9,120 bases of DNA from Thermoplasmata archaeon (lineage in GTDB: Archaea > Thermoplasmatota > Thermoplasmata > RBG-16-68-12 > JAGMCJ01), in contig JAGMCJ010000006.1 of the NCBI GenBank assembly GCA_023129265.1, forward strand, positions 1-9,120. Direction: 5' to 3'. The position numbers were made by a program, and so were the translations under genes. The notes beneath the pieces are model-generated. The model was given only the letters and a program-made list of their open reading frames with translations, was not told the DNA's origin and searched no databases. Below are positions 1 through 6,154 of this stretch, in pieces. Every line of letters starts with the position of its first letter. Position 1 is the first letter of the stretch.

Positions 1-2
1 TC

Positions 3-173
3 GCCGTTGACGAGGAAAAGGGCACGGCGGTTGTCAATCAAGCGCTCTGCAAAGGCTGTGGAAGCTGTGCGAGCGGTTGTCCTGAGAGGGCGATAACCCT
101 CAGGCACTTCACCCGCGACCAGATACTCTCCCAGGTGACTGCCATAATCGAGAAGTTGGAGGTGGTCTCCTGA
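3..173 (+). CDS. hdrA: HdrA-like protein, C-terminal end only (5' partial)
   Basis: This is the last 56 codons of a gene that begins upstream of the window, read from base 3 to the TGA at 171-173. The visible part carries one complete [4Fe-4S] ferredoxin motif, C-x2-C-x2-C-x3-C-P (CKGCGSCASGCP), followed by a short helix-like tail. The same arrangement, including the stretch ALCKGCGSC and a following QILS, ends the tandem HdrA at 1159-4239, so this is the tail of another HdrA. In HdrA the C-terminal ferredoxin domains carry electrons away from the flavin, towards ferredoxin or a partner subunit. Its stop codon lies directly at the likely start of the next gene, an MvhD, the same HdrA-then-MvhD order that recurs at 4236. 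Everything upstream, including FAD domain and full length, is unseen, so I cannot tell whether this was a single or tandem HdrA. Confidence 0.88.
   Translation, partial: AVDEEKGTAVVNQALCKGCGSCASGCPERAITLRHFTRDQILSQVTAIIEKLEVVS
158..165 (+). promoter_or_regulatory. Shine-Dalgarno site pointing to a CTG start at 170
   Basis: GGAGGTGG lies inside the end of the upstream hdrA and is a near-perfect match to the archaeal Shine-Dalgarno consensus. It is 4 bases before a CTG at 170-172, which overlaps the hdrA stop as CTGA. It is 28 bases before the first conventional start, GTG 194, which is too far. The paralogous mvhD at 4236 uses the equivalent ATGA overlap with an upstream GGAGGT. The site therefore favours the CTG start. 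Confidence 0.6.
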
Positions 174-193
174 CAGGTTTCAATCCCCGCATA

Positions 194-1162
194 GTGGGCT
201 TCCTGTGTAACTGGTGCTCATACGCGGGTGCTGATTTGGCGGGAGTCTCTAGGATTCAATACCCCACTAACGTCGGTGTCGTCAGGGTGATGTGCAGTAG
301 CAGCATCGACCCCGTGATCCTCGTTGAGACGATGATACGAGGGGCGGATGGAGTGCTGGTTGCGGGATGCCATCCTGGGGATTGCCACTACGACATTGGG
401 AACCTCCAAGCTGAAAGAAGAGTGAAGGTCGTTCGCAGGCTACTTGACAGATGCGGGTTGGAACCGCAGAGAATAAGACTAGAGTGGGTCTCCGCGTCCG
501 AGGGGATGAGGTACGCAGAGGTCGTGGACAGCTTCGTTGAGGAGGTCGGGGAGCTGGGCCCCAATCCCGTCGCGGGCGATGAGCCCGACCTGGACATTCT
601 GGAACGCCTCTACATTGCCAGGGATGTCCTTGGTGACTTCAGAGTCAATCTTCTGGTGAACAAGGAGCACCAGATCGAAGATGTATCCAACGTCTTCGGA
701 GATACAATTCCCAAAGAGCGGATGGATGAACTCCTGGACACGGCAACGAGCGAGGAGTTCAGTCGATGTAGCTTGCTCATGCTTGCCAGGGATTCCCCCG
801 TCTCTGTGCAACAGATGGCCGATCGAACGGGACTCCCAGAGGAGGAGGTGCTTGACCACACCGTCACGCTCGTGGACAGGGGTCTTCTGAAAGTCGACAG
901 AGTCGACGATGGTTCTCCGCTTTATCTCACCATTCCGCAGGACCGCGACAGAATATCTACTCTACCCGCTTGGGCTCGAGTGGAGAAGAGGAGCATTGAG
1001 TTGAGCATAAAGAATCTGCCCGATGTCGACGAAGCGACAAAGGGATGGATAGTCAGGGAGCTGCTACTCACGCTTAGGTGTCACAATTGTGAGAGAAGGA
1101 GGAGCAACGCGTGTAACTTCTCGGTCTGCATTAGGGGCCTAATGTCTGGGGTGGTTGGATGA
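194..1162 (+). CDS. mvhD: MvhD-like [2Fe-2S] electron-entry subunit with C-terminal winged-helix/Cys extension
   Basis: Residues 1-124 (counted from GTG 194) are an MvhD domain, the small iron-sulfur subunit that passes electrons from a hydrogenase or dehydrogenase to HdrA. The family motif CNWCSYAGADLAG is at residues 5-17, followed by VMC (C34) and GCHPGDCHY (C59, C64); these cysteines are the expected cluster ligands. A normal MvhD is about 140 residues; this one is 322. The extra part (about 125-322) includes a winged-helix-like segment around residues 193-245 (SVQQMADRTGLPEEEV, then DRGLLKVD) and a terminal C-x2-C-x7-C-x4-C motif (C296, C299, C307, C312) that could bind metal. I do not recognise a function for it. 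The start is doubtful: GTG 194 lacks a nearby ribosome site and drops conserved residues; CTG 170 would add LTGFNPRI, matching GFQPSI in the paralogue at 4236. The gene overlaps the next one by 4 bases (ATGA). After VMC it has SSS where the paralogue has SGR. Confidence 0.88.
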   Translation: MGFLCNWCSYAGADLAGVSRIQYPTNVGVVRVMCSSSIDPVILVETMIRGADGVLVAGCHPGDCHYDIGNLQAERRVKVVRRLLDRCGLEPQRIRLEWVSASEGMRYAEVVDSFVEEVGELGPNPVAGDEPDLDILERLYIARDVLGDFRVNLLVNKEHQIEDVSNVFGDTIPKERMDELLDTATSEEFSRCSLLMLARDSPVSVQQMADRTGLPEEEVLDHTVTLVDRGLLKVDRVDDGSPLYLTIPQDRDRISTLPAWARVEKRSIELSIKNLPDVDEATKGWIVRELLLTLRCHNCERRRSNACNFSVCIRGLMSGVVG

Positions 1163-4100
1163 GCGATGAAGAGGGCAAGATCGGAGCCGTTATGGTCGTT
1201 GGTGGCGGAATCGCTGGGATGCAGGCCGCTCTCGACCTCGCAGATACTGGCTACCTTGTGTACGTCATTGATTCGTCTCCGAGCATCGGGGGAGCGATGG
1301 CCCAATTGGACAAGACATTCCCCACTCATGACTGTGCCATGTGCATCTTGTCACCCAAGCTCGTCGCGACAGGCCGACATCACAACGTGAAACTGATGAT
1401 GGCGAGTGAGATTGACGCAATAGAAGGAGAACCTGGCAATTTCACTGTGTCGGTTAAGAGAAAGGCGCGGTATGTGGACGAGGAGAAGTGCACCGGCTGC
1501 GGGCTTTGCACACTCAGATGTCCGGTCGAGGTGAGGGACGAGTACAATCAGGGGTTGAAACTGAGGAAGGCCATATATCTGAAATACCCACAGGCGGTGC
1601 CGCCCGTTCTCACCATAGACCGGGACAACTGCATCGGATGTGGTGTGTGCGAAACGCAGTGCGTGGCAGGAGCCATAAACTTCTCACGCGAGGAGGAGCT
1701 CGTCAAGGTCGACATCGGCTCCGTGATACTAGCCCCTGGGTTCTCTGGGTTCGACCCCGGGCTGAAGTCAGAATACGGATATGGTGTGTTCAAGAACGTG
1801 CTCTCCTCCGTCGAGCTGGAGAGAATGCTCAGCGCAACAGGCCCGTACAGAGGCATGGTTCTGAGACCCTCCGACGGCAGGATGCCAAAGCGGATGGCGT
1901 TCATACAATGCGTCGGAAGCAGGGACGTTCAGGTCGGAAACCCGTACTGCTCCTCCGTGTGTTGCATGTTTGCCATCAAGGAGGCCATAATAGCCAAGGA
2001 GCACACTCCTGGGTTGGAGACGCATATCTTCTTCATGGACATGAGAGCGTTTGGCAAGGAATTTGATGAGTACTACATCAGGGCGGAGGAGGAGCACAGA
2101 GTCGTGTTCACGAGGAATACCAGGGTATCAAGCGTGAGTGAAAACCCGGAGACCAACAATCTCCACCTGTGGTACTCCGAACACGGCAAGATGAGGAGAG
2201 AGGAATACGACATAGTCGTTCTCTCAGTTGGATTCGACTCTCCCAAGGATGTCGAGAAGCTGGCAGAGAAGCTGGGAATAGAACTGAACGAGCATGGTTT
2301 CTGCCAAACGGATATGTTCACACCTCTTGACACGTCAAAGCCCGGGATCTACGTCTGTGGCGCGTTCAGCTCACCCAAGGATATCCCAGATAGCGTTGCC
2401 CAAGCGTCTGGGGCCGCGTGCAGAGCGATGAGCGACATCGCTGGGGCGCGAGGAGCCTTGGTGACTGCCAAGGAATACCCGCCTGAAATCGATGTTTCGG
2501 GACAGGAACCCAAGGTCGGAGTGTTCGTGTGTCACTGTGGGATAAACATCGGAGGAGTTCTGGATGTCCCGAGTCTTGCTGAGTACGCGAAGACGCTCCC
2601 GAACGTTGTCCATGCGGAGGACAATCTATACACCTGTTCCCAGGACACCCAGCAGAGAATCAGCGAGGTGGTAAGGGAGAAGGGATTAAACAGGGTCGTC
2701 GTGGCTTCGTGCACCCCCAGAACGCACACGACGATATTCCAGAACACGCTCAAGGAAGCGGGCCTGAACCCCTACCTCTTCGAAATGACTAACATCCGAG
2801 ACCAGTGCTCCTGGGTTCACATGAACGATCCCGAGAGGGCCACGGAGAAGGGAAGGACCCTCATACGCATGGCAGTGGCGAAAGCGGCCTTGCTTGAACA
2901 GCTGAGACCCGCTGAGGTCGAGATCGTCAAGTCGGCTCTCGTCATCGGTGGCGGCCTCTCGGGGATGACCGCTGCACTGGAGCTGTCGAAAGCGGGCTTC
3001 GACGCCCATCTCGTTGAGAAGGACAGCGAACTCGGAGGTCTCCTCAGGAGGATCCACTATGGCCTATCGGGAGAGGACTTGCAGGGGTTCTTGAAGCGAC
3101 TCGTGAAGCAGGTGGAGGACGACGACCGGATTCACGTCTACACGAATGCCGAACTCAAGGAGGTCTCCGGGTCAGTAGGGAATTTCACCGTTGTCATCGA
3201 TTCGGAGGGAGAAGAGACTGAGACCCATCAAGGGGTGATAATAGTAGCTACTGGCGGGGAGGAGTACGAACCCACGGAGTATCTATATGGCAAGGACCCG
3301 AGGGTCATGACCCAGCTGGAGTTCGAAGAGAAACTCGCAAAAGAGGGCGAAATCGACGCGAAATGCATCGTGATGGTTCACTGCGTGGGCTCCCGGACGG
3401 CTGAGAGGCCCTATTGCAGCCGAGTTTGCTGCACTGAGAGCGTGAAGAACGCGTTGAGGGTCAAGGAAATGGATCCGGGGATTGCCATCTACAGCCTCTT
3501 CCGAGACATGAGGACCTACGGATTCCGCGAGGAGTTCTACCGCGAGGCGGCTGAGAAGGGGGTCGTCTTCGTCAGGTTCCTCGAGGAGAACGAACCTGTG
3601 GTAAGGGTTGACGATCAGGGAAGACTGGAGGTCATAGTCCTCGACGACATATTGCAGGAGGAACTGCTGATCAACCCAGACTACCTGGTTCTGGCGGCCG
3701 CAACGCTTCCCGCACGGGGGAACGAGGAGCTCTCCAGGATGCTGAAGGTTCCCTTGAACAGTCAGGGATTCTTCCTCGAAGCCCACATGAAACTCAGACC
3801 GCTGGACTTCGCTACGGACGGCATTTTCCTCTGCGGTCTAGCCCATCTTCCGAAGTTCTTCGAAGAGAATGTGTCACAGGCCTGCGGCGCAGTGTCTCGC
3901 GCGTTGAGCATACTCTCACAGGACACGCTTGAGGGAGAGGCGATAATCGCCGTCGTGGATGAATCCAAGTGCAGGGGTTGCGGTGTGTGTGTTGACACGT
4001 GTGAATTCGGCGCGCCCAGTCTGAAACAGCTCGAGGACGGCAGACAGGTCTCGCACATTGACGAGGCGCTCTGCAAAGGGTGCGGGTCCTGCTCAGTGAA

Positions 4101-4239
4101 CTGCTGCAACAAAGCGATTTCCATGGGATACTTCGGAACAGGCCAAATCCTTTCCATGATAGAATCGTGTTTTCCCGAGACCGAGACGCCGCCCGCGGAG
4201 AAAGAAGTCGCGGAAGTCAAGGAGGTAACCGAAACATGA
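1159..4239 (+). CDS. hdrA: Tandem HdrA: two flavin modules in one 1026-residue protein
   Basis: HdrA is the flavin-containing core of heterodisulfide reductase complexes, where electron bifurcation takes place. Ordinary methanogen HdrA is about 650 residues; this protein has two modules. Module 1 (about 1-450) starts directly with an FAD fold (GGGIAG at 15-20), then the conserved C59-x2-C62 site, an inserted two-cluster ferredoxin (C111/114/117/121 and C158/161/164/168), and the HdrA cluster site C-x12-C-x3-CC (C251, C264, C268, C269). Module 2 (about 455-1026) starts with the classical HdrA N-terminal domain (CHCG at 458-461), then a second FAD motif (GGGLSG at 597-602) without the C-x2-C site or ferredoxin insert, a related site C742-x10-C753-x3-C757-C758, and two C-terminal clusters (C938/941/944/948 and C972/975/978/982). 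The last cluster reads CCN where a CP is usual. Start ATG 1159 overlaps the previous stop (ATGA), with GGGGTGG just upstream. The C-terminus is E/T-rich. It overlaps the next mvhD by 4 bases. Confidence 0.93.
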   Translation: MSDEEGKIGAVMVVGGGIAGMQAALDLADTGYLVYVIDSSPSIGGAMAQLDKTFPTHDCAMCILSPKLVATGRHHNVKLMMASEIDAIEGEPGNFTVSVKRKARYVDEEKCTGCGLCTLRCPVEVRDEYNQGLKLRKAIYLKYPQAVPPVLTIDRDNCIGCGVCETQCVAGAINFSREEELVKVDIGSVILAPGFSGFDPGLKSEYGYGVFKNVLSSVELERMLSATGPYRGMVLRPSDGRMPKRMAFIQCVGSRDVQVGNPYCSSVCCMFAIKEAIIAKEHTPGLETHIFFMDMRAFGKEFDEYYIRAEEEHRVVFTRNTRVSSVSENPETNNLHLWYSEHGKMRREEYDIVVLSVGFDSPKDVEKLAEKLGIELNEHGFCQTDMFTPLDTSKPGIYVCGAFSSPKDIPDSVAQASGAACRAMSDIAGARGALVTAKEYPPEIDVSGQEPKVGVFVCHCGINIGGVLDVPSLAEYAKTLPNVVHAEDNLYTCSQDTQQRISEVVREKGLNRVVVASCTPRTHTTIFQNTLKEAGLNPYLFEMTNIRDQCSWVHMNDPERATEKGRTLIRMAVAKAALLEQLRPAEVEIVKSALVIGGGLSGMTAALELSKAGFDAHLVEKDSELGGLLRRIHYGLSGEDLQGFLKRLVKQVEDDDRIHVYTNAELKEVSGSVGNFTVVIDSEGEETETHQGVIIVATGGEEYEPTEYLYGKDPRVMTQLEFEEKLAKEGEIDAKCIVMVHCVGSRTAERPYCSRVCCTESVKNALRVKEMDPGIAIYSLFRDMRTYGFREEFYREAAEKGVVFVRFLEENEPVVRVDDQGRLEVIVLDDILQEELLINPDYLVLAAATLPARGNEELSRMLKVPLNSQGFFLEAHMKLRPLDFATDGIFLCGLAHLPKFFEENVSQACGAVSRALSILSQDTLEGEAIIAVVDESKCRGCGVCVDTCEFGAPSLKQLEDGRQVSHIDEALCKGCGSCSVNCCNKAISMGYFGTGQILSMIESCFPETETPPAEKEVAEVKEVTET
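4221..4226 (+). promoter_or_regulatory. Ribosome binding site of the second mvhD
   Basis: GGAGGT sits within the last codons of the tandem hdrA, 9 bases before ATG 4236. That ATG overlaps the hdrA stop as ATGA, so translation of the two genes is probably coupled. The site selects ATG 4236 over the downstream in-frame ATG 4248 and over any reading that extends upstream into hdrA. Confidence 0.7.
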
Positions 4240-4691
4240 CGGAGGCGATGGCACCAGCAAAAGAGGAGGGGTTCCAGCCCTCCATCCTCGCCTTCTGCTG
4301 CAACTGGTGTTCCTACGCGGGCGCTGACCTGGCAGGTGTTTCCAGGTTGCAGTATCCGGTCAACGTCAAGGTGCTGCGCGTCATGTGCTCGGGGCGTGTC
4401 GATCCCTACTTCGTTATGAGGGCCCTGGAGCTGGGTGCTGACGGGGTCCTAATCACGGGCTGCGAGATAGGTGATTGCCACTACATCTCTGGAAACGTGA
4501 AGGCAAAGGAAAGGTTCGAGAGGCTTTCCAAGCTGCTTGACCAGATCGGAATCGGCTCAGAAAGAATCAGGCTCGAATGGATATCAGCTTCGGACGGGAT
4601 AAAGTTCGCCGAGCTCATGGAGGAGTTCACAGAACACATCACGAACCTGGGACCGAGTCCTCTGAAGGGGAGCGCAACTGGAGGAGTATGA
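4236..4691 (+). CDS. mvhD: MvhD-like [2Fe-2S] electron-entry subunit, standard length
   Basis: This 151-residue protein covers the whole MvhD family length. It contains FCCNWCSYAGADLAG (C21, C22, C25), VMCSGRVDP (C51) and GCEIGDCHY (C76, C81); four of these cysteines should hold a [2Fe-2S] cluster. In Hdr-Mvh complexes this subunit docks on HdrA and receives electrons from the hydrogenase small subunit or a formate/F420 dehydrogenase. No such partner is encoded in the window, so the electron donor is unknown. The N-terminal dozen residues (MTEAMAPAKEEG) are a short tail ahead of the core. The start is ATG 4236, which overlaps the HdrA stop and has GGAGGT 9 bases upstream. Unlike the paralogue at 194 it has no C-terminal extension and ends soon after the conserved LGPSP. 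It keeps CSGR but has GCEIGDC where the other copy has GCHPGDC. Confidence 0.93.
   Translation: MTEAMAPAKEEGFQPSILAFCCNWCSYAGADLAGVSRLQYPVNVKVLRVMCSGRVDPYFVMRALELGADGVLITGCEIGDCHYISGNVKAKERFERLSKLLDQIGIGSERIRLEWISASDGIKFAELMEEFTEHITNLGPSPLKGSATGGV
4680..4686 (+). promoter_or_regulatory. Ribosome binding site of the hdrD-like gene
   Basis: GGAGGAG lies at the very end of mvhD and 9 bases before ATG 4696. It supports that ATG as the start and indicates translation closely linked to the upstream gene. A nearer ATG at 4688 is in another frame. Confidence 0.6.
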
Positions 4692-4695
4692 GCGT

Positions 4696-5916
4696 ATGGA
4701 CAAGGAAAACGTGAAGAGACTCATATCCGACATGGGCGCTCATGACTGCGTCGAGTGTGGGAAATGCACCACGGTCTGTCCGGTGACAAGATTCAACCCA
4801 GAATTCGCTCCCAGGCTGGTCGTTGTCAAGGCTCTTGCAGGGGAAGACATGGACCTTTCGAAGGACAGCGACATCTGGGTCTGCAACACGTGCGAGATGT
4901 GCAACAATATGTGTCCATATGAGGTCGATTATTCTGGATTCATCAGAGGGATGCGTGGCGAGGCGCGCAGAGAGGGCCACGAGCCGGATTGCACTCAGGG
5001 AGGATTGCTCCACGCGATGATGAGGATAATGGCCAACTCCGATCTCCCACAGAAACGGTTGGACTGGATTGCGGATGGACTGAAGGTGGCAGAAAAGGGA
5101 GATGTCTTTCTCTTCGTAGGCTGTCTTCCTCAGATGGACGCGATTTTCGAGGACAGAAACCTCAATCTCGTTGAGACAGCGCGAAGCGCCGTCAGAATAA
5201 TGAACCACATTGGAATCGAGCCCGTGGTCTCCCCGAAAGAGAAATGCTGTGGGCACGATCTCAACTGGGCTGGGGATGAGAAGAACCTCATCAAGCTGAT
5301 GAATCACAATGTCCAAGTGATCAAAGACTCTGGCGCCAAGACGGTTGTCTTCACATGCCCTGAGTGCCTGAGAACGTTCGACCTTGATTATCAGGACTTC
5401 CTTGGTGATTTCGAGTTCGAGATGGTTCACATATCTGAGTTCATTGCGAGGGCGATTGAAGAGGGAAAGTTGAAGTTCCCAGAGAACATTAGCATTTCGA
5501 CAACATTTCATGATTCATGCAGGCTTGGACGACATCTGGGGCTTTACGACGAGCCGAGGAGAGTGCTTGCCGAAATCCCCTCAGTTGAGCTCGTTGAGCT
5601 TGAGAAGAACAGGGAGGCTGCCACTTGTTGCGGCGTTTCCGGCTTCATGAGTTGCAATAGCATTTCCAAAGTGATGCAGATGGAAAAGATGCAGGACGCA
5701 AAGAGAACGGGAGCCGATGTGTTGGTTACCCCTTGCCCGAAGTGTCGAATTCATCTCGACTGCTCCACGAGGGATGAGACTCCTGTGGACAAGGGTTTAG
5801 TTGACATACCGATAATGGATTTCACTGTACTCGTGGATCTGGCCCTTCGAGGGGAACTGCAGATTCCCGATGTGCAAGACAAAGAAGCAGAAAAGGAGGC
5901 TGAGAAAACTGAATAA
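4696..5916 (+). CDS. hdrD: HdrD-like (HdrC-HdrB fusion) iron-sulfur protein with two CCG domains
   Basis: This 406-residue protein joins an HdrC-like ferredoxin part and an HdrB-like part, the layout of HdrD. Two C-x2-C-x2-C-x3-C-P motifs (C18/21/24/28 and C63/66/69/73) bind [4Fe-4S] clusters. Two CCG domains follow, both complete: C143, C184-C185-G, C221-x2-C224; and C275, C311-C312-G, C347-x2-C350. In HdrB/HdrD such sites hold non-cubane [4Fe-4S] clusters that cleave the CoM-S-S-CoB disulfide. Related CCG proteins act in other dehydrogenases, so the substrate here cannot be assigned from sequence. I see no membrane segment, so it is probably cytosolic, unlike the HdrE-anchored HdrD of Methanosarcina. 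Its place after hdrA and mvhD suggests it is the disulfide-side output of the complex. The C-terminus is an E/K-rich tail (KEAEKEAEKTE). The gene starts 4 bases after the mvhD stop. Confidence 0.9.
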   Translation: MDKENVKRLISDMGAHDCVECGKCTTVCPVTRFNPEFAPRLVVVKALAGEDMDLSKDSDIWVCNTCEMCNNMCPYEVDYSGFIRGMRGEARREGHEPDCTQGGLLHAMMRIMANSDLPQKRLDWIADGLKVAEKGDVFLFVGCLPQMDAIFEDRNLNLVETARSAVRIMNHIGIEPVVSPKEKCCGHDLNWAGDEKNLIKLMNHNVQVIKDSGAKTVVFTCPECLRTFDLDYQDFLGDFEFEMVHISEFIARAIEEGKLKFPENISISTTFHDSCRLGRHLGLYDEPRRVLAEIPSVELVELEKNREAATCCGVSGFMSCNSISKVMQMEKMQDAKRTGADVLVTPCPKCRIHLDCSTRDETPVDKGLVDIPIMDFTVLVDLALRGELQIPDVQDKEAEKEAEKTE

Positions 5917-6127
5917 AGAAGAGGAATCGACTAAGAGGTACATACTCATTGAGCTGGCCTGCACTGAGAGGCAGTGCGACCCCTGCACCTACCCGGATTG
6001 CCCCAGGTACGTGAGAGAAAGGGGGCCCAAGAAGGCTCCTTTCACCATAAAGACAATCGCAGTCCAAAGACCCAGGGACGAAGAAATCGATGAGAAGGCA
6101 AGAAAGGCGAAAGAATCGAAGGAATAA
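5870..6127 (+). CDS. Small Cys-rich charged protein, unknown function
   Basis: I do not recognise this protein. It is at most 85 residues long and lies between the hdrD-like gene, which it overlaps, and the next hdrA module. The core YILIELACTERQCDPCTYPD contains three of four cysteines in a C-x4-C-x2-C-x4-C-P pattern, compatible with a small iron-sulfur or zinc site. The C-terminal third is a charged E/K/R tail that looks disordered. No signal peptide or membrane segment is seen. The start is uncertain: ATG 5870 has no good ribosome site and would add a basic leader read in a different frame over the HdrD tail. CTG 5909 has AGGAGG 9 bases upstream and would give a protein that begins NKEEESTKR after the initiator. 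Its position in the operon suggests an accessory subunit or assembly factor. That role is inferred from context only. Confidence 0.7.
   Translation: MCKTKKQKRRLRKLNKEEESTKRYILIELACTERQCDPCTYPDCPRYVRERGPKKAPFTIKTIAVQRPRDEEIDEKARKAKESKE
5894..5899 (+). promoter_or_regulatory. Possible Shine-Dalgarno site for the small Cys-rich gene
   Basis: AGGAGG lies within the 3' end of the hdrD-like gene. It is 9 bases before an in-frame CTG at 5909 but 24 bases downstream of ATG 5870. If used, it would start the small protein at CTG 5909 and give about 72 residues. The sequence is purine-rich here because it encodes an E/K tail, so the match may be accidental. Confidence 0.35.
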
Positions 6128-6154
6128 TACGGTACTAACTAGGGTGGATAAAGT

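Noticed and set aside
1488..2066. Open frame of 192 codons in another + frame inside the tandem hdrA
   Set aside because: It overlaps the ferredoxin insert and cluster site of hdrA, and its translation is basic, compositionally odd and without motifs. It is a shadow frame.
4080..4235. Upstream extension of the second mvhD frame to ATG 4080
   Set aside because: The extension would overlap the last ferredoxin of hdrA by about 160 bases. ATG 4236 has a good ribosome site and gives the normal family length.
4639..5511. A long reverse-strand open frame (290 codons) opposite the hdrD-like gene
   Set aside because: It lies fully antisense to a well-supported iron-sulfur protein, has no recognisable motifs, and arises from the codon bias of the + strand gene.
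4696..5916. Assignment as a GlpC- or lactate-oxidase-type CCG protein
   Set aside because: The CCG motifs alone would allow it, but the position directly after hdrA and mvhD and the HdrC-then-HdrB order fit HdrD better. The substrate remains open.
6128..6154. Promoter or terminator between the small Cys gene and the split hdrA
   Set aside because: The gap is only 27 bases. I see no TATA-like box, hairpin or T-run, only a plausible GGGTGG ribosome site, so read-through in one operon is more likely.
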